This document shows positions 1-11,207 of a stretch of 64,000 nt of DNA, one piece after another. Each line of letters opens with the position of its first letter. Positions within the stretch are counted from its first letter, which is position 1. The notes beneath the pieces are model-generated. The model did no database searches, was not told where the DNA came from, and was given only the letters and a program-made list of their open reading frames with translations. A program made the translations under genes and the position numbers. Origin of the DNA: Umbelopsis ramanniana AG (taxonomy: Eukaryota > Mucoromycota > Umbelopsidomycetes > Umbelopsidales > Umbelopsidaceae); assembly GCF_025399195.1 (NCBI RefSeq), contig NW_026252091.1, forward strand, positions 496,001 through 560,000. Direction: 5' to 3'.

Positions 1-612
1 TGCCGATCTACAGACTCAGCAATTGGTAGAGGATGCATGCGCCGTCAGCATCACCGCTCGACGCATAGATCAGCTCACGAAGGAGTATCGCAACTCAGTT
101 GTCAAGGCACAGATGGAAAAAGAAGCTATCGAAGATCTTCAAAGATCGAATGCTGATATCTCTCAGACCATTCAGGATTTGGAGCAGCGTTTATCAAAGA
201 TGTTCCAAGAGCACGATGATGTCCTTGCCCAACTCGACGAGTCCAAAAAGCAAATGCGCCAGCTCACAAGTGAGAACGAGCAGATGCGAAGACATGTTGC
301 TTCATTAAAGGAGACAGTTGAACTTCTCCCACAGGAAGTAGAAGCGTTGTCTAGAGATGAATTTGAGGTGCTGTGTACTGAGAATGCTACTCTGATCGAG
401 AAAAATTGCTCTTTGGAAGACGAACTGGTAAGTGGACGGCGGGCGCGCTTTGCGTGCATCTAACATATGAATATTATGCTAATGCTTTGCAAAAATAGAA
501 CTCTGCAGAATCACTCTTGATCGACATGAAAGTTAAATACGCCGAAAGCGAAAATGAAACTGACTCGCTTCGAAGACATCTTAACGAGATGAGAAGAATC
601 ATGGCCGTTTAA
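1..612 (+). CDS. Coiled-coil protein, 3' part only (5' end outside the window)
   Basis: The reading frame is already open at base 2 and runs to a splice donor (GTAAGT) at 428. An intron 428-498, with a CTAAT-like branch site and a TAG acceptor, joins in frame to a last exon 499-612 that ends in TAA. The visible ~180 residues are almost entirely charged heptad-rich coiled coil (many E/Q/K/L, few glycines or prolines) and end in a short basic-hydrophobic tail, LRRHLNEMRRIMAV. No catalytic motif is visible, so I do not assign a family. It looks like the tail of a structural or tethering protein such as a cytoskeletal or vesicle-tether component, but that is only a guess from composition. The start codon lies upstream of the window. 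Confidence 0.75.
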
Positions 613-1399
613 CAAACCCGCAAGTATTTTTTTGGAACTATCCATGAATTTGTATTCCATTTTGCCATTTTATACGATTAAAATATCCCCATCATACTGT
701 ATTCATAGACAGTGTGTCTATTTAATAAAGTACGTAAAAGACCTTGTATTATTCAACACCAGATAAATTATTATATTTCAAGCAAAAAGTTCCACACATT
801 CCCCCCAACGCAGTAAAATTCTAACCTTTGCAGTGATGTGTGGTACGTCAGTTTCCGGTCTTGAATTTGTGTAAATTTGCAATTGTGTTCTGCTGGATGC
901 TGGCGCTGCACTATGGGTAACTCAGATGTCCACCAGTCACAGAGCTGAAGTTCTCTGAAATTCTCCACTGTAACCGCGGATGAACTGTGTTCCGTACCAT
1001 TTTCTTCCATTTAAACACAGACTTCTACAAAATTTATCTCCTCTCTATATACGTTGAATAGAGTCTTACCTCACTTCTTCGAATACAAGAAGTGGTACAC
1101 AATGATCTGCAAGCTTATAACACTCATTTGGCGGACTGAGGATGTTTCTAAAAAGGCGGAGATACATGTGGGTGGTACATCGTACAAGTCCCCAAATTGA
1201 AGGTAATATCACTTCAATCAGCGACATTCAGCTTGTACTTCGACTACAAAAATAACTACATTAAGTGTGAAAAAAAACTTTCTCTCCTTGGCATTACCTC
1301 TTCTTTTCATTCGTTTCGATTTCCACTTCAGCAACCGCATGTGTTGCAACTTCTATACAGTCCTTTAAACCATTCACATCAATCTGAGAACATCACACT
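613..1399. other. Intergenic region, AT-rich
   Basis: This 790-base gap lies between the coiled-coil gene and the protease gene and should hold the 3' UTR of the former and the promoter of the latter. A 79-codon open frame on the minus strand (771-1010) has no recognisable domain and no supporting splice or codon signal, so I do not call it. No repeat or RNA gene was seen. Confidence 0.5.
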
Positions 1400-3152
1400 A
1401 TGCTCCGCCATCTTTACTCCATCTCCCTCGTCACTCTTCTTCTCTCAGCGCTCTCAAATGCTCAAGATACAACTTCCAGCACTACGACAACATCAGGAAA
1501 TTACATCATCGTGTTGAAACATGATGCAGCTGAAGATATTGTTCAAAACCATCTGAGCTGGATGTCCAAACATCTTGCCGTTAATAGCACCCATCATGCA
1601 GCATATACTACATCTCAACAAAATACCACCTCGCGCGCCAGTTTGAATTACGCCTCCATTGGCAATTTCAAGTGGTACTCTGGCAATTTTCATCCAACGG
1701 CTATTGAAAGCCTTAAAAATGGAACAGCGCAGGACGCTGTACACTATGTTGTAGAAGATATTACTCTCAATACGCAAGAACTTGTACAAGCAAACGTACC
1801 AAGTTGGGGTCTCGATCGTATTGATCAGCGCCGCGGTACAGATGGAAATTACCGGTTTCCATCAAGTCAAGGAAGCGGTGTAACAATATATGTTGTTGAC
1901 ACCGGCATGGATATTAGCCACAGCGACATTGTAGGAAGAGCATCACACGGCCCAACTTTTATTGGAAATACCAGCGACCCTACCGACTCCAATGGCCATG
2001 GTACATTCGTTGCTGGCGTATGTATAGGCACCCGATACGGTGTCGCAAAGCAAGCAAACGTTGTTTCTGTCAAAGCATTGAATGCTGATGGTGATGGTCA
2101 ACTAAGCAACGTTTTGAAAGCACTCAGCTGGATCGTCGAACAGCACCAGAACGATACAAGCGCAAAAACTATTGTAAAGTAAGGGATTTTAATTTTTCTT
2201 TTATGGATAATTTATCTCCAATATAGACTCACTCCGCATTAACACACGTTTCCGCTATTGCTTTTCAGTCTATCCCTCGGTGCAAAATACAATCAGGCCA
2301 CTAATGAAGCTGTTGAAGAAGCCATTTCACTTGGTATCCATTTCGCGATAGCTGGTGAGTATATTTATACTACCCATCATCAGTATGAACGCGACTGACA
2401 TTCAAGCACCTTCTCATCTACAGCTGGCAATTACGGTATGGACGCATGTCAATTTTCACCTGCATCTGCAAAAGGCGCCCTTGTTGTAGGTGCCATAGAC
2501 GAAGATGATTCTGTTTCTTACTATTCCAACTTTGGTGCCTGTGTTGACTTGTAAGTCATTGCCGCCATCTACTCACTTGAAAGCTTGTTTCCAATGACCG
2601 CTGACTTTATTGTAATTTAACACAGATTTGCTCCCGGTACAAATATCAAATCCATTTGGAACACTGGTTCTGACTCAACAAAAACTTTGACCGGTACTTC
2701 CATGGCATCACCTCGTAGGCAGTCTTCTCATTCTGAAATTGATGACTTCACCGTGTCTTTAACACGACTTCTCTCTCTTTGCAGACGCTGCTGGAGTTAT
2801 GGCACTGTATCTGTCACAGAAAAACTATAATACCTCTGACTTGATCAATTACATGAAACATGTTTCGACCTTGATTCGGGAAGACTTCTTGATCAACAAC
2901 GGAAGCACCATTGCCAATATCAATGAAACCGTTCTTGATAATGGCGTCTCCGACGGTTATAAGTCGTCCAACCCTAACATTCTTGTAAATGAATCTACTC
3001 CCGCCAACATCCTATATAACCATCCAATGGATGACCAGCAACTTATGATTTACGATCAACCTATACCAGGCGCTGCATCTTCTTTGCGTTCAACGTCTCT
3101 CGTTCTGATCTCAAGCTCTGTCTTCGCTCTTGTATGTGCTTTATTCCTATAG
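1400..3152 (+). CDS. Subtilisin-like serine protease (S8A, proteinase K type), secreted, probably GPI-anchored
   Basis: Five exons fit one continuous 482-aa frame: 1400-2178, 2269-2354, 2424-2550, 2626-2714 and 2785-3152. The first ~21 residues are a signal peptide (MLRHLYSISLVTLLLSALSN). An inhibitor_I9 propeptide follows, beginning at YIIVLKHDA. The catalytic domain shows the Asp motif VVDTGMD, the His motif NGHGTFVAG, the oxyanion Asn in AAGN (completed across the intron at 2355) and the Ser motif GTSMASPHAAG (completed across the intron at 2715). The last ~20 residues are a hydrophobic segment after small residues, with no charged tail, as in a GPI-attachment signal; this is inferred, and such an anchor is unusual for plain proteinase K. 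The known family role is extracellular or cell-wall protein degradation. All catalytic residues are intact. Confidence 0.93.
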
Positions 3153-4443
3153 ACTTAGTACACTCCTTCTTCGAGACCATCTTCCTTGATACCTCCTCGT
3201 TTGCTGTGTATTTACTAATAAACATCATGATCATGACGCGCATGCCACTTTGATTATTAAATCTGACAAACTTTTCAATAACTCTTGCCATTGGCGACTA
3301 CGAGACAAATTGAGTAAAAAAAGAAACACTTGGAAGAGAAAATTCGCATCGTTTATCTTTCCGTTCAGTGAATTTTACTTGGCCAATAAGCATGGATTGC
3401 GGATGCCACACTTCTGTTGTGAGATACATGCAAACAAGTTTAACTAACTATAAAACACCGAAAGAAAAGACTTGACGTTTACCTAACGTTTGCCTACCAA
3501 AATTTATATAAATTGATAACGCACATATGATTACTACTGCAACTATAAGCTGTTCCTCCGAATATTTCCTCCCAGATAATCAACTCTAAAGATGAAGATT
3601 AAATCGCTGCTCCTTCTGTCCAAAGCGTCAACACCTTATCTCAATTGAAATAATCATGATAAAATGTAAGCAAAAAAAAAAAGAAAAAAGGGAATAAATA
3701 AAAGATCTATGCCATTTATTTGCTATGGTCTCGTACAGAGGTTACTATAATAGCGAGCAGAAGAATGATAATTATCATGACATGAAGTCCCTGTAGAAAA
3801 GAAATCCAGGCGAATACATTAACGAATCGACAAAACGACTATTTTTGTGGCATTTACCAAATTATGATTTAATTAACGAAAAATCATACGACAGTCAAAA
3901 CGACTTAAAGCGGTTGAGCTTTGTCTACAATAATTATTTGGCGATTTTCCCAAATGAACAGAGGGATAAAGAGAGGCAACTCTTATTAAACATCTGGTGC
4001 ACTTGATAATCATATGTAAGAAATGCAATAGGAAGCCCTACATGTAAGGGTACACAGTGAATGCCAGCCCAGATGGTCAATTATTGCCTGTAAATTGAAC
4101 ACTACTCTGCGCAATATTATTCAATCATTTCTCTACCATTGCTGGTAAGCTACTTTTTATTTTCCCTAAAGAAGCCACTGGAGTGCCAAAAAAAAATAAT
4201 TTAAATTCCTCGAAGTAAAATATCATAAAAACCGAATTTAAAGTACCCAAAAAAACCTTATTTTATGCTTCAGCAGCTGATTTTTTGAGCAACGTATCGA
4301 GCCTTTCAATTGATTGTAGGGCTATATCTGAAAAAAATAGCCTGGGTAGCTGTTCATTCCAGACCTCAGAATTGGTATATTTGAATTATGCAGCAAACTT
4401 GTCGGAGGCTAAAACGATATTTCAGAAAATAAAAAAATATATT
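3153..4443. other. AT-rich intergenic region with poly-A tracts
   Basis: About 1.3 kb between the protease and the tRNA gene, with many A or T runs. Open frames here (for example 3250-3447) are short and have no domain signature. I see no RNA gene, repeat array or transposon signature. Confidence 0.5.
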
Positions 4444-4515
4444 GCTCACTACAGGGATCGAACCTGTGACCTTGGCGTTATTAGCACCACGCTCTACCGA
4501 CTAAGCTAAGCGAGC
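4444..4515 (-). tRNA. tRNA-Ile (anticodon AAT)
   Basis: Read on the minus strand this 72-nt stretch folds as a complete cloverleaf without an intron. The acceptor stem GCTCGCT pairs with AGTGAGC (one G-T wobble). There is a D arm closed by GCTT/GAGC, an anticodon stem TGGTG/CGCCA with loop CTAATAA giving anticodon AAT, and a T arm ACAGG-TTCGATC-CCTGT. A-box-like and B-box-like (GGTTCGATCCC) promoter elements are present. It charges isoleucine and decodes ATT/ATC after A34-to-I editing. Confidence 0.95.
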
Positions 4516-5329
4516 TTCTTGTTGGTTAGTAACTTTATGGTAATTTTACGCAAACGTGTAACTCGTTAAATTTAGAAGGCAATTTACTCCTTGGATTATG
4601 GAGCTAATTATTTCAAATTTCGCTAGCTGCTTTATATTAGCAATAGCTTTTTTTATTACACAGTTATAGTCAAAAATACCTTTTTTTGAGCCGTAGAAAC
4701 GTCTTTTCCGTGTTTGAGACTCCGCTGTCGATCGCAAAATACTAACCTGACGATGTCCATGCGGGCTCCCTGCTAAAGGCATTAAGACAAATGATGATGA
4801 GGGAGGTTCTACTTCGCCAAACTTCACCAAATAAAAATGATCGCATCCATATTTGAAATAGAAGAGTAATTTATCGTACTTGGAAATGGCGAAACTCCGA
4901 GAGAAAACATCCTACTCCTACTGTTAAAGTAAAGACCGAACCATCCTACTACGATAAACAGTCTCAGCACCATTCCTAAACGCGCGGTCATCTTGGAAAG
5001 AGATTCTGCGCACGAATCGAGGATTTCCCTTCTGAATGTTTGCTATTTCTCCTACTGCCACTAGTTTCAGCATATGGTCGGCCTACCATCCTTCAGAAAA
5101 ACCCTCTCTCAACGCGCCCTTTCCACCTTCTCTTATCTCTCCCGCTGAAACGGCACATAATAGCATTTCGCCCAGTACGATAGACTGGCAATAAAGCCAC
5201 CCCAAGAAGCTGCTCCATGACGATGCTATCCCACTCTTGAGATAGTCCCTATACTAACAGTGCCAGCAACTCAACGTGAGAAGAGCCGCTAAATACGGTG
5301 GCATATAATATGGCTGCTGTTCTAGCCAA
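4516..5329. other. Intergenic DNA, possibly degraded transposon upstream part
   Basis: No supported gene. A 94-codon minus-strand frame (4546-4830) has no domain signature. From about 5030 the composition turns C-rich and resembles the LINE relic that follows, but I could not find a readable domain frame in it, so its assignment to the element is only a possibility. Confidence 0.35.
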
Positions 5330-5603
5330 AATCGCACCCTATCTCATCACCTCTCTCAATGCTTCTTCTTTCCTCCTTCACTTTGAAATGTATGGCAATA
5401 CCCTCTTCTAACTCACACTCCATTAATTTCGCTCTTAACTAAATTCTTGGACCCTGCCGATCCACCCCACCTACTGATCCGCCCTGTTCATATTTGAGCA
5501 ATTCTATTTATTCGATGAAAAGTTCCATTTAAAACCGCCACCAGGCACATACTGGCTACACCGACATCTCCATGCAGAAAGGACAAAGTCCCATCTCCTC
5601 TAA
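5330..5603 (+). mobile_element. Degraded 3' end of a LINE (non-LTR retrotransposon) ORF2
   Basis: In one frame 5478-5603 is open and ends in TAA, encoding a segment with PPPGTYWLHRHLHAERTKSH near its C terminus. This resembles the extreme C terminus of fungal LINE ORF2 proteins as I remember them. Just upstream, in another frame, is SHHLSQC, like the HHLLxC part of the C-terminal CCHC motif of these elements, followed by a disrupted stretch with several stops. Frameshifts and stops show it is dead. It is the only 3' end seen among the LINE pieces in the window, and it lies upstream of three 5'-bearing copies. Confidence 0.5.
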
Positions 5604-5884
5604 TTCGCTCCTCTGCCACAGCAATTTAGTGCAGATGTACGGATTACTGCGAGTGTAAAATTGTACTTATCTGATATACCAGACCCTGCTTTCTCTGCAC
5701 CAGTTTATAATTCCTTTGCAATAAGGCTTTCGATATTCCTCAGATCCTAATTTTTTCCAAATTTCTGTTCAAAAGATTGAACTTCAATCTTCGCTTTCAT
5801 CTTTTCCTTTGCATCTGTTAAGACTGCTTTTCTCAAGAGGGAAAAAGCCAACGATAAATACCCAAAATAACTTTTTATTAGCCA
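5604..5884. other. Spacer between LINE relics
   Basis: AT- and pyrimidine-rich sequence between the LINE 3' end relic and the first 5' leader copy. It could be LINE 3' UTR or host target DNA. I see no open frame with a signature here. Confidence 0.35.
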
Positions 5885-7496
5885 GGCGGGCAGCTCTTGT
5901 TCTGCTCCACTCAAATTTTTTTTTTTTTGGCCGGATTACGAGCAAAGAATACTACACAAAAGACACCAGATGCATAGCGTCCCTACACACATATAACACA
6001 AAGCCTTAGGAAATATCCAGGCATTGCCCCTGAGTACTTGATAAGTATCTCTGAAGAACAGAAGCTCCTTCTGGCCATCTTCAAATTTCGAATAGGCATC
6101 TTAGCGCACCCAATCTGTGCCGATGACGGTTCCTTCAAGGCATCGAACCTAGCCCTACATCCTTTGCATCAGCCCAGTCAATTCCTGCAACTCACCGGCA
6201 ACCATGGACTCAGTCCAAGTCACGTTGACAACAGCTCCTGTCTCCGCGAAAGTGCCCGCCACCTCGCCCATCCCTGAGGAGATGGACAAGCTACGAGCCG
6301 AACTAAGTGCCGCCCTTGAGGCCCTGAAGCAGAAGTCGGCCCTCTGCGAACAACTGTTCGCAAAGACGATCGAACAGGGGAAGAAGGAAAAGAGGGTTAA
6401 CCTCACTTTCCCTCCACTTCCGCTACCACCACTACGACCACAACCACTTGGGCTACCAAGGCCAAGGCAAACCTGCCGGCCAAAAATCAACTATCCCCTG
6501 CACGTAGACTAGCTGCTAGCGTTCGCCTTTTCAAAGAAGAGACTGGACCCAGCGGATTCGAATACCTCTACCTCCCTCAAAATCGGAGAATGAACCGCTC
6601 CGAGGCTCGCACAAGTCTCAGAAGATTGGGACTAGAACCGTCCCGGCTACTGGACATCATCATGCCGACTAGGAAGGTCATTGGCCTCCTGGTCCATTTT
6701 CAGTATGCTCCAAAGGTTAGGGAAGTACTAGCCAAGCACGGGCTCAAGCCCATCGAGTTTGACCCCACCGACTCTACCACATCGCCGACCCGAAGCATGC
6801 TACCCTTGCTGCGGATGATCGAAAGCAGCTGGCCCACCGCATCCATGCCAATAGTATGCTACGTCCCCTGCAGTACATGCGCCCCGAGGTGCCCACCGCC
6901 GTTGGCCGATACTTTGTCGACCAACAATGGTTGACCCTTGAGCAATTTGCTGCTGCGGTACCAGACCGCAATCCTGCAGCGTCATTTCCCCACTGAGGTA
7001 CAGCAAATACTGGACATTGCCGCATCCCACTCCCTTCATTTAGGTTACCGATGGAGCCCGACAAAATATGCAGTGCTCAACGGCCCAGCCTCTCGACAGT
7101 TCACGCTGTACGATGAAACCCTGCCCACAGTAGTTGAATTCATCTACCTTGGAGTCCCATTCCAACGCCAGGGCATGTCCACCTCTTCCCTTTTTTCCTA
7201 CCGCACACCAGGTATCATCTTCGCCATGGGTGCCCGCCCCTCTGGCTTCAAACAACTCCTTAGAGCTCGCCTGTACCGCACATTCATCCGACCAAAATTC
7301 GAATATGCGCTCGCCATCTCCAACTTCGGGGTCAAAGAACACAAAGACCTCGAACGGATCCAGGATCGATGCCTACGCATGCTCTTTGGCGGTCACCGCT
7401 TGTCTTCCAGCACCTTTGCAATCTTCCGTCCATGAGCGAACGCACTACGTTCTTAGTGTTCAAGTTCTGCATCAGACTTCACCACCGACTGGCTCC
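5885..7496 (+). mobile_element. LINE relic, copy A: 5' leader, ORF1, then RT C-terminal part; internally deleted
   Basis: Starts with a leader (CTCTTGTTCTGCTCCAC near 5893) that recurs in copies B and C. ORF1 begins at ATG 6204 (MDSVQVTLTTAP) with a short coiled-coil region. After a frameshift it gives the ORF1 core with RLFKEETGPSG, YLYLPQNRRMNRSEAR, GLEPSRLLDI and PTRKVIGLLVHFQYAP (about 6500-6715). ORF1 ends near 6950 (VGRYFVDQQWLTLEQFA in a shifted frame). The sequence then jumps directly to the post-catalytic part of reverse transcriptase (GYRWSPTKYAVLNG, VEFIYLGVPFQ, RARLYRTFIRPKFEYALA, 7038-7320). The whole endonuclease and the RT catalytic core are missing. The C-terminal part is frameshifted again near 7420 and stops at 7496, where the leader of copy B begins. 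It cannot encode an active element. Confidence 0.85.
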
Positions 7497-7640
7497 CTGG
7501 CAAACCTCGATTTGTCTTACAGGATCCATGCATATACTCTAAGAAATCCGACTAGTGTTTCGAGTAAGCAAAGCGAGTATCTCTTGTTCAGCTCCACATT
7601 TCTTTTTCGCCGGAATCCGAGCGACTAAGAACCACCACAG
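7497..7640 (+). repeat. Direct repeat: LINE 5' leader (also at 9408-9550, partly at 5885-5970)
   Basis: The segment starting CTGGCAAACCTCGATTTGTC at 7497 recurs at 9408 with scattered substitutions through the ATCTCTTGTTC...GCTC stretch and the AAGAACCA...CAGCCA..AGA stretch. Part of it (CTCTTGTTCTGCTCCAC onward) also appears at about 5890. Copies differ at many positions, so they diverged after duplication. Because each copy precedes an ORF1 or ORF fragment, it is most simply the 5' untranslated leader (internal promoter region) of this LINE family. Confidence 0.7.
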
Positions 7641-9407
7641 CCAAAAGATACCCAAAACACCACACACACCGCTCCAACCAACACCAATCACTCCTTTAGG
7701 ACTCTCTGAACATCAGATGAGTCTCTTTGAGGTCCAAACGGCCCTTTTCGCGATCTTTATGGTACGAAGAAAATCCCTCACCTGCCCGAAATGCGCTACC
7801 GTAGGCTCCCTTAGGGGAGTTGAACCTAGCCCTACCTCAATGGCCGCCGCGCAGTGCAGCTCTTGCAGCGCACCCACAACAATGGACGATATCCAGATTC
7901 GCCTCCCTAAGGAACCGGTCGCATCTCGCGATGCGACCGAAAAACCAGTTGCTGACAACAACAAGGAGGTACAAACCCTCCGTGCCGAGCTTAGCACAGT
8001 CCGGGAATCCCTGCAAAGGATGACTGAAATGTACGAGCTACTATCCGCTCAGATAATTACAGAGAAAGGAAGAGGAACGAAGGAAAACTTTTCCTTCCCC
8101 CTCCCCACTCATAACAAACAGCAAACACATGCTGCCCCTCGCCCCAACCAAAATCAACGGAAGCCGGCATCGATCACGCTGTCACGCAGCCTGTTGCCGC
8201 CCGCTCCCTTGCTGCTAGTGTCCGCCTCTTTCAAGAAGAGACTGGGCCGAGCGGATACGCATACATCTACCTCCCCCGGAATCGAAGAATGAACCGTTCC
8301 GTGGCCCGCTCCAGTCTCTGCCGGCTGGGATTAGAACCGTCCCGCCTACTGGACATCACCATGCCGACTAGGAAGGTTATTGGCCTCCTGGTGCACGTCC
8401 AGTATGCGCCCACCGTCCATGAAGTGCTGGCCAAGCACTGGCTAAAGACCCTAGACTTTAACTCAACGGATCCTACCCATATTGCTGATCCCAAGCATGA
8501 CACCCTCTCCGGCAGCGACAGGCAATTGCTGGCGAACAGCATCCATGCAAACCGCATGATCCGTACCTTGCAGTACATGCGCCCCGAGGTGGTTCCTGAC
8601 AAAGACCGCCGTGTAAACCCTGCCGCTGTTTTCCTGCCTGTCAACCATCGGCCACAGCCTGCCAAGGCAGCAACCGACAGCAGGAAACGCAGAGCTGTGT
8701 CCGTCAGCTCGGCCGACTCTGAACACACCACTGATGCCATGACCACTACCCAATGGGGTTTATCATTGGGCTTTGGAACGCCAACGGGCTCCAGGCGAGC
8801 TCCGTTGACGACGTTCTCCAACACTGGGCATACCTTTGACTTTCTCTTTATCACTGAGATCTGGCTCTTCCCCCCATCCAGATTACCTACAACATGGACA
8901 CAGTTCCACAACTATGGCCAACCGACAGCAGGTAACTTCAGAGGCACTCACGGCATTACTGCAATGATATCGGCCTCTTGTATGGATCAAACCCTGTGCC
9001 TGCACGAATTGATACACCTATCCTATAACACACGCAAGCGACCTCCAGTCATAGCCTTCCTTGACATCAAGGTGGCTTATGACACAGTTGACCGCAACGT
9101 CATGTGGATGGCCCTTGCCGATACCTCGACTCCCCTTGCCCTGCTTTCGCTCCTTCGCCACCTCTTTGACGATGTTACAACATCGGTCATCCTCTCCAAC
9201 CATCTCTCACCCCCTAATCACCTTCCACCGGAGTACTGCAAGGATCCGTACTTAGCCCTCATCTATACTCCATATATATCAACACCCTGCCCTCCGTTTT
9301 GCGTGCTGCGACCTCGCAGTACACAACGAAAGTCGGCCCGCTCGCAACCCCCATTAACTGCCTTCTTTTTGCAGATGATGTCGCTCTATTTGGTACATCT
9401 GCTGTAG
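7497..9407 (+). mobile_element. LINE relic, copy B: 5' leader, ORF1, partial endonuclease, partial reverse transcriptase
   Basis: The leader (7497-7700) is followed by an N-terminal frame with a zinc-knuckle-like pair CPKC...CSSC (about 7787-7864), then the ORF1 coiled coil (from MDDIQIRL, 7883). After a frameshift comes the same core as copy A (YIYLPRNRRMNRS, PTRKVIGLLVHVQYAP). Near 8757 another frame gives IIGLWNANGLQASSVDDV, the start of a LINE apurinic-like endonuclease, followed by LFITEIWLFPPSRLPT. The rest of the endonuclease is deleted. RT then resumes with AFLDIKVAYDTVDR (9054-9095), GVLQGSVLSPHLYSIYINTL in a shifted frame (about 9231-9290) and the catalytic FADDVALFG (9367-9393). 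The copy stops just past the catalytic aspartates, where copy C begins. Multiple frameshifts make it a pseudogene. Confidence 0.87.
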
Positions 9408-9830
9408 CTGGCAAACCTCGATTTGTCCTGTAGGACCCATGCATATACTTTAATAAATCCGAATAATGTCTCGAGTAAGAAAGGGAGCATCTCTTGTTCT
9501 GCTCTACACCCGCGCGACCAAGAACCATCCCAGCCATAAGAGATCCATACACCCCGCTACACCGACATATTCGACGTATAGAAACCAAAACCTCCACCAA
9601 AGTGTCATCGACCTGTTCATCTCCAACTTTCCACCTTCTGCAAGATCAACAGTAGAGGGTGTCTCTGTTGATCTAAGCCCCCAAACACCCCAAACACCCG
9701 ATTCTGTTCCTAAGGCCCATCGCGACCATGGAAGTATTTTCAGGCCTATCTCTAGGTTTAGACCATCGTCTAATATCGGTTTCCTTCGAGATCTTGACTA
9801 CAAAGGCAAGGTGTACCAACCGTTAAAGTA
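9408..9830 (+). mobile_element. LINE relic, copy C: 5' leader joined to a short possible endonuclease fragment
   Basis: Begins with the same 20-nt stretch as copy B (CTGGCAAACCTCGATTTGTC) and continues as the shared leader to about 9540. It then encodes YRNQNLHQSVIDLFISNFP, which resembles the end of a LINE endonuclease domain just before its SDHK motif. The rest, to the stop at 9831, shows no clear LINE motif and may already be host DNA. The 3' limit is therefore uncertain. Confidence 0.6.
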
Positions 9831-10315
9831 GCGTTCCATGTATGCATCTGTCTATCCTGCAATGTTCAGCGTCTAATAAACCTCGTTAGCCAATAGTGAT
9901 GTTATGCCTCGGTCAATTTTACAGGCGACAGTAATATGCCAATTTTTTTGTTCACGATTTCCTCAGAGATTAGAATGATGGCAGTTTTTGCAAATCAAGT
10001 CTTCTGACAAAAGTGGCACCAAATTCTGATGATGAACAGGAGGAAGATGATGGGTTCATAAATAGGATAGCTTTGAGTGGTAAGAATCAAAGGAGTTGTA
10101 CAGTATGAAGAGCTGCCGTTCAAAGCACGGGATGAGAAATGATGCAGTCAAAAACATTAATTTAGTCGTTTTGCCAAGGCAGTGATGGAAACGGCCATTA
10201 CCCAAAACGGAAGTAGGTAGTTGCAAGCAAATGACGTTCCGACGACGGAAATAAAGACGTAGCATCTCCACCTTTTTTCTTCTTCTCTTTCTTCTCTTCA
10301 ACTGTTCAAACCACC
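9831..10315. other. Intergenic region upstream of the DUF4112 gene
   Basis: About 480 bases between the LINE relics and the next gene. Pyrimidine tracts (CTTTTTTCTTCTTCTC) occur just before the ATG at 10316, as is common in fungal core promoters. No other feature seen. Confidence 0.5.
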
Positions 10316-11207
10316 ATGAACAAAAACTCCATTGCAAGACATGTTATAAAGAGAGTGCTGGAACCCAGCGACAACAAAGCTCTTCAGCGACCTGTCGATC
10401 AAGCCGCGCAAAGGAACGACCCAGAAATATCGCTTCAACACAGGAAACACTGGTGGAGCAAAAAGGCAGAGGCAGAGATTATCTTGAGTCCTCAAGAACA
10501 TAAAATCCTGAAAAAGGTGAAAAAGAGAGCACACTACTTGGACCGTGGAATTCACTGTTGCTGCTTTGCTATCGGTTTAGATGGTCTTGTGGGTAAGTGT
10601 GGGGAGAATATAGGTTGAGCACGAAGCTGTTTACTCACATCCCTGTTCAGGTTTCATCCCAGTGATAGGCGACTTCATTGGTGTCTTTTTCGCTCTTGCC
10701 CTTGTTAAAACAGCTACTAAAGTCGGACTTCCCACCCCCATTATCCGACAAATGCTGATAAACGTTGTGATTGATTTTGCGGTATGAAGACGTTCCTGCC
10801 TTGACGACCCATTTTAAAGCGTACTAAACTATCTATTCCGCTCATAGCTTGGTTTGGTTCCTATTCTCGGTGATGTCATGGACATCTTTTATAAATGCAA
10901 TACTCGAAACGCGGTGCTTTTGGAAGAGTTCCTTATGACTCGACGAAGGGATCAGATGCTGAAAGACCAAGGAAAGTTACCCGAAGATCATTTAGTTGGA
11001 ACAGGTCCGATACCCGGCACGGAGAATGAGAGGCCAAAAGGACATCAAGGAACTCCTCGTATACGTGCTTATGAAACAGACTCACTTGATGATCAGGAGA
11101 GGTCAATGTCCGGTAAACAGAAGCTTATTGGGAACGACACCTCGGGAAAGTCTGGCACAGCGAAAAGCGGATCCTTTTTCACGACCTCGTCGTCAAAACG
11201 TACTTAA
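10316..11207 (+). CDS. DUF4112-family small membrane protein
   Basis: Three exons (10316-10592, 10651-10781, 10848-11207) form one frame of about 255 aa. A basic N-terminal cytoplasmic region (~90 aa) is followed by two hydrophobic hairpins, each carrying the motif G-[FL]-[IV]-P-[IV]-[IL]-G-D: GFIPVIGDFIGVFFAL and GLVPILGDVMDIFYKCN. The second is followed by a charged, Ser/Gly-rich tail rich in K and D. The twin PxxGD motif is characteristic of DUF4112 proteins, which are widespread in fungi and bacteria and have no established function. The first GD hairpin is completed only after splicing at 10593. The ATG lies directly after a pyrimidine tract. Confidence 0.88.

Noticed and set aside
771-1010. 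79-codon minus-strand frame upstream of the protease
   Set aside because: No domain, no neighbouring exon, and no coding-like bias.
3250-3447. 65-codon frame downstream of the protease
   Set aside because: AT-rich intergenic chance frame without any signature.
8267-8911. 214-codon minus-strand frame in LINE copy B
   Set aside because: Antisense of the ORF1 coding sequence; the plus strand has recognisable LINE motifs.
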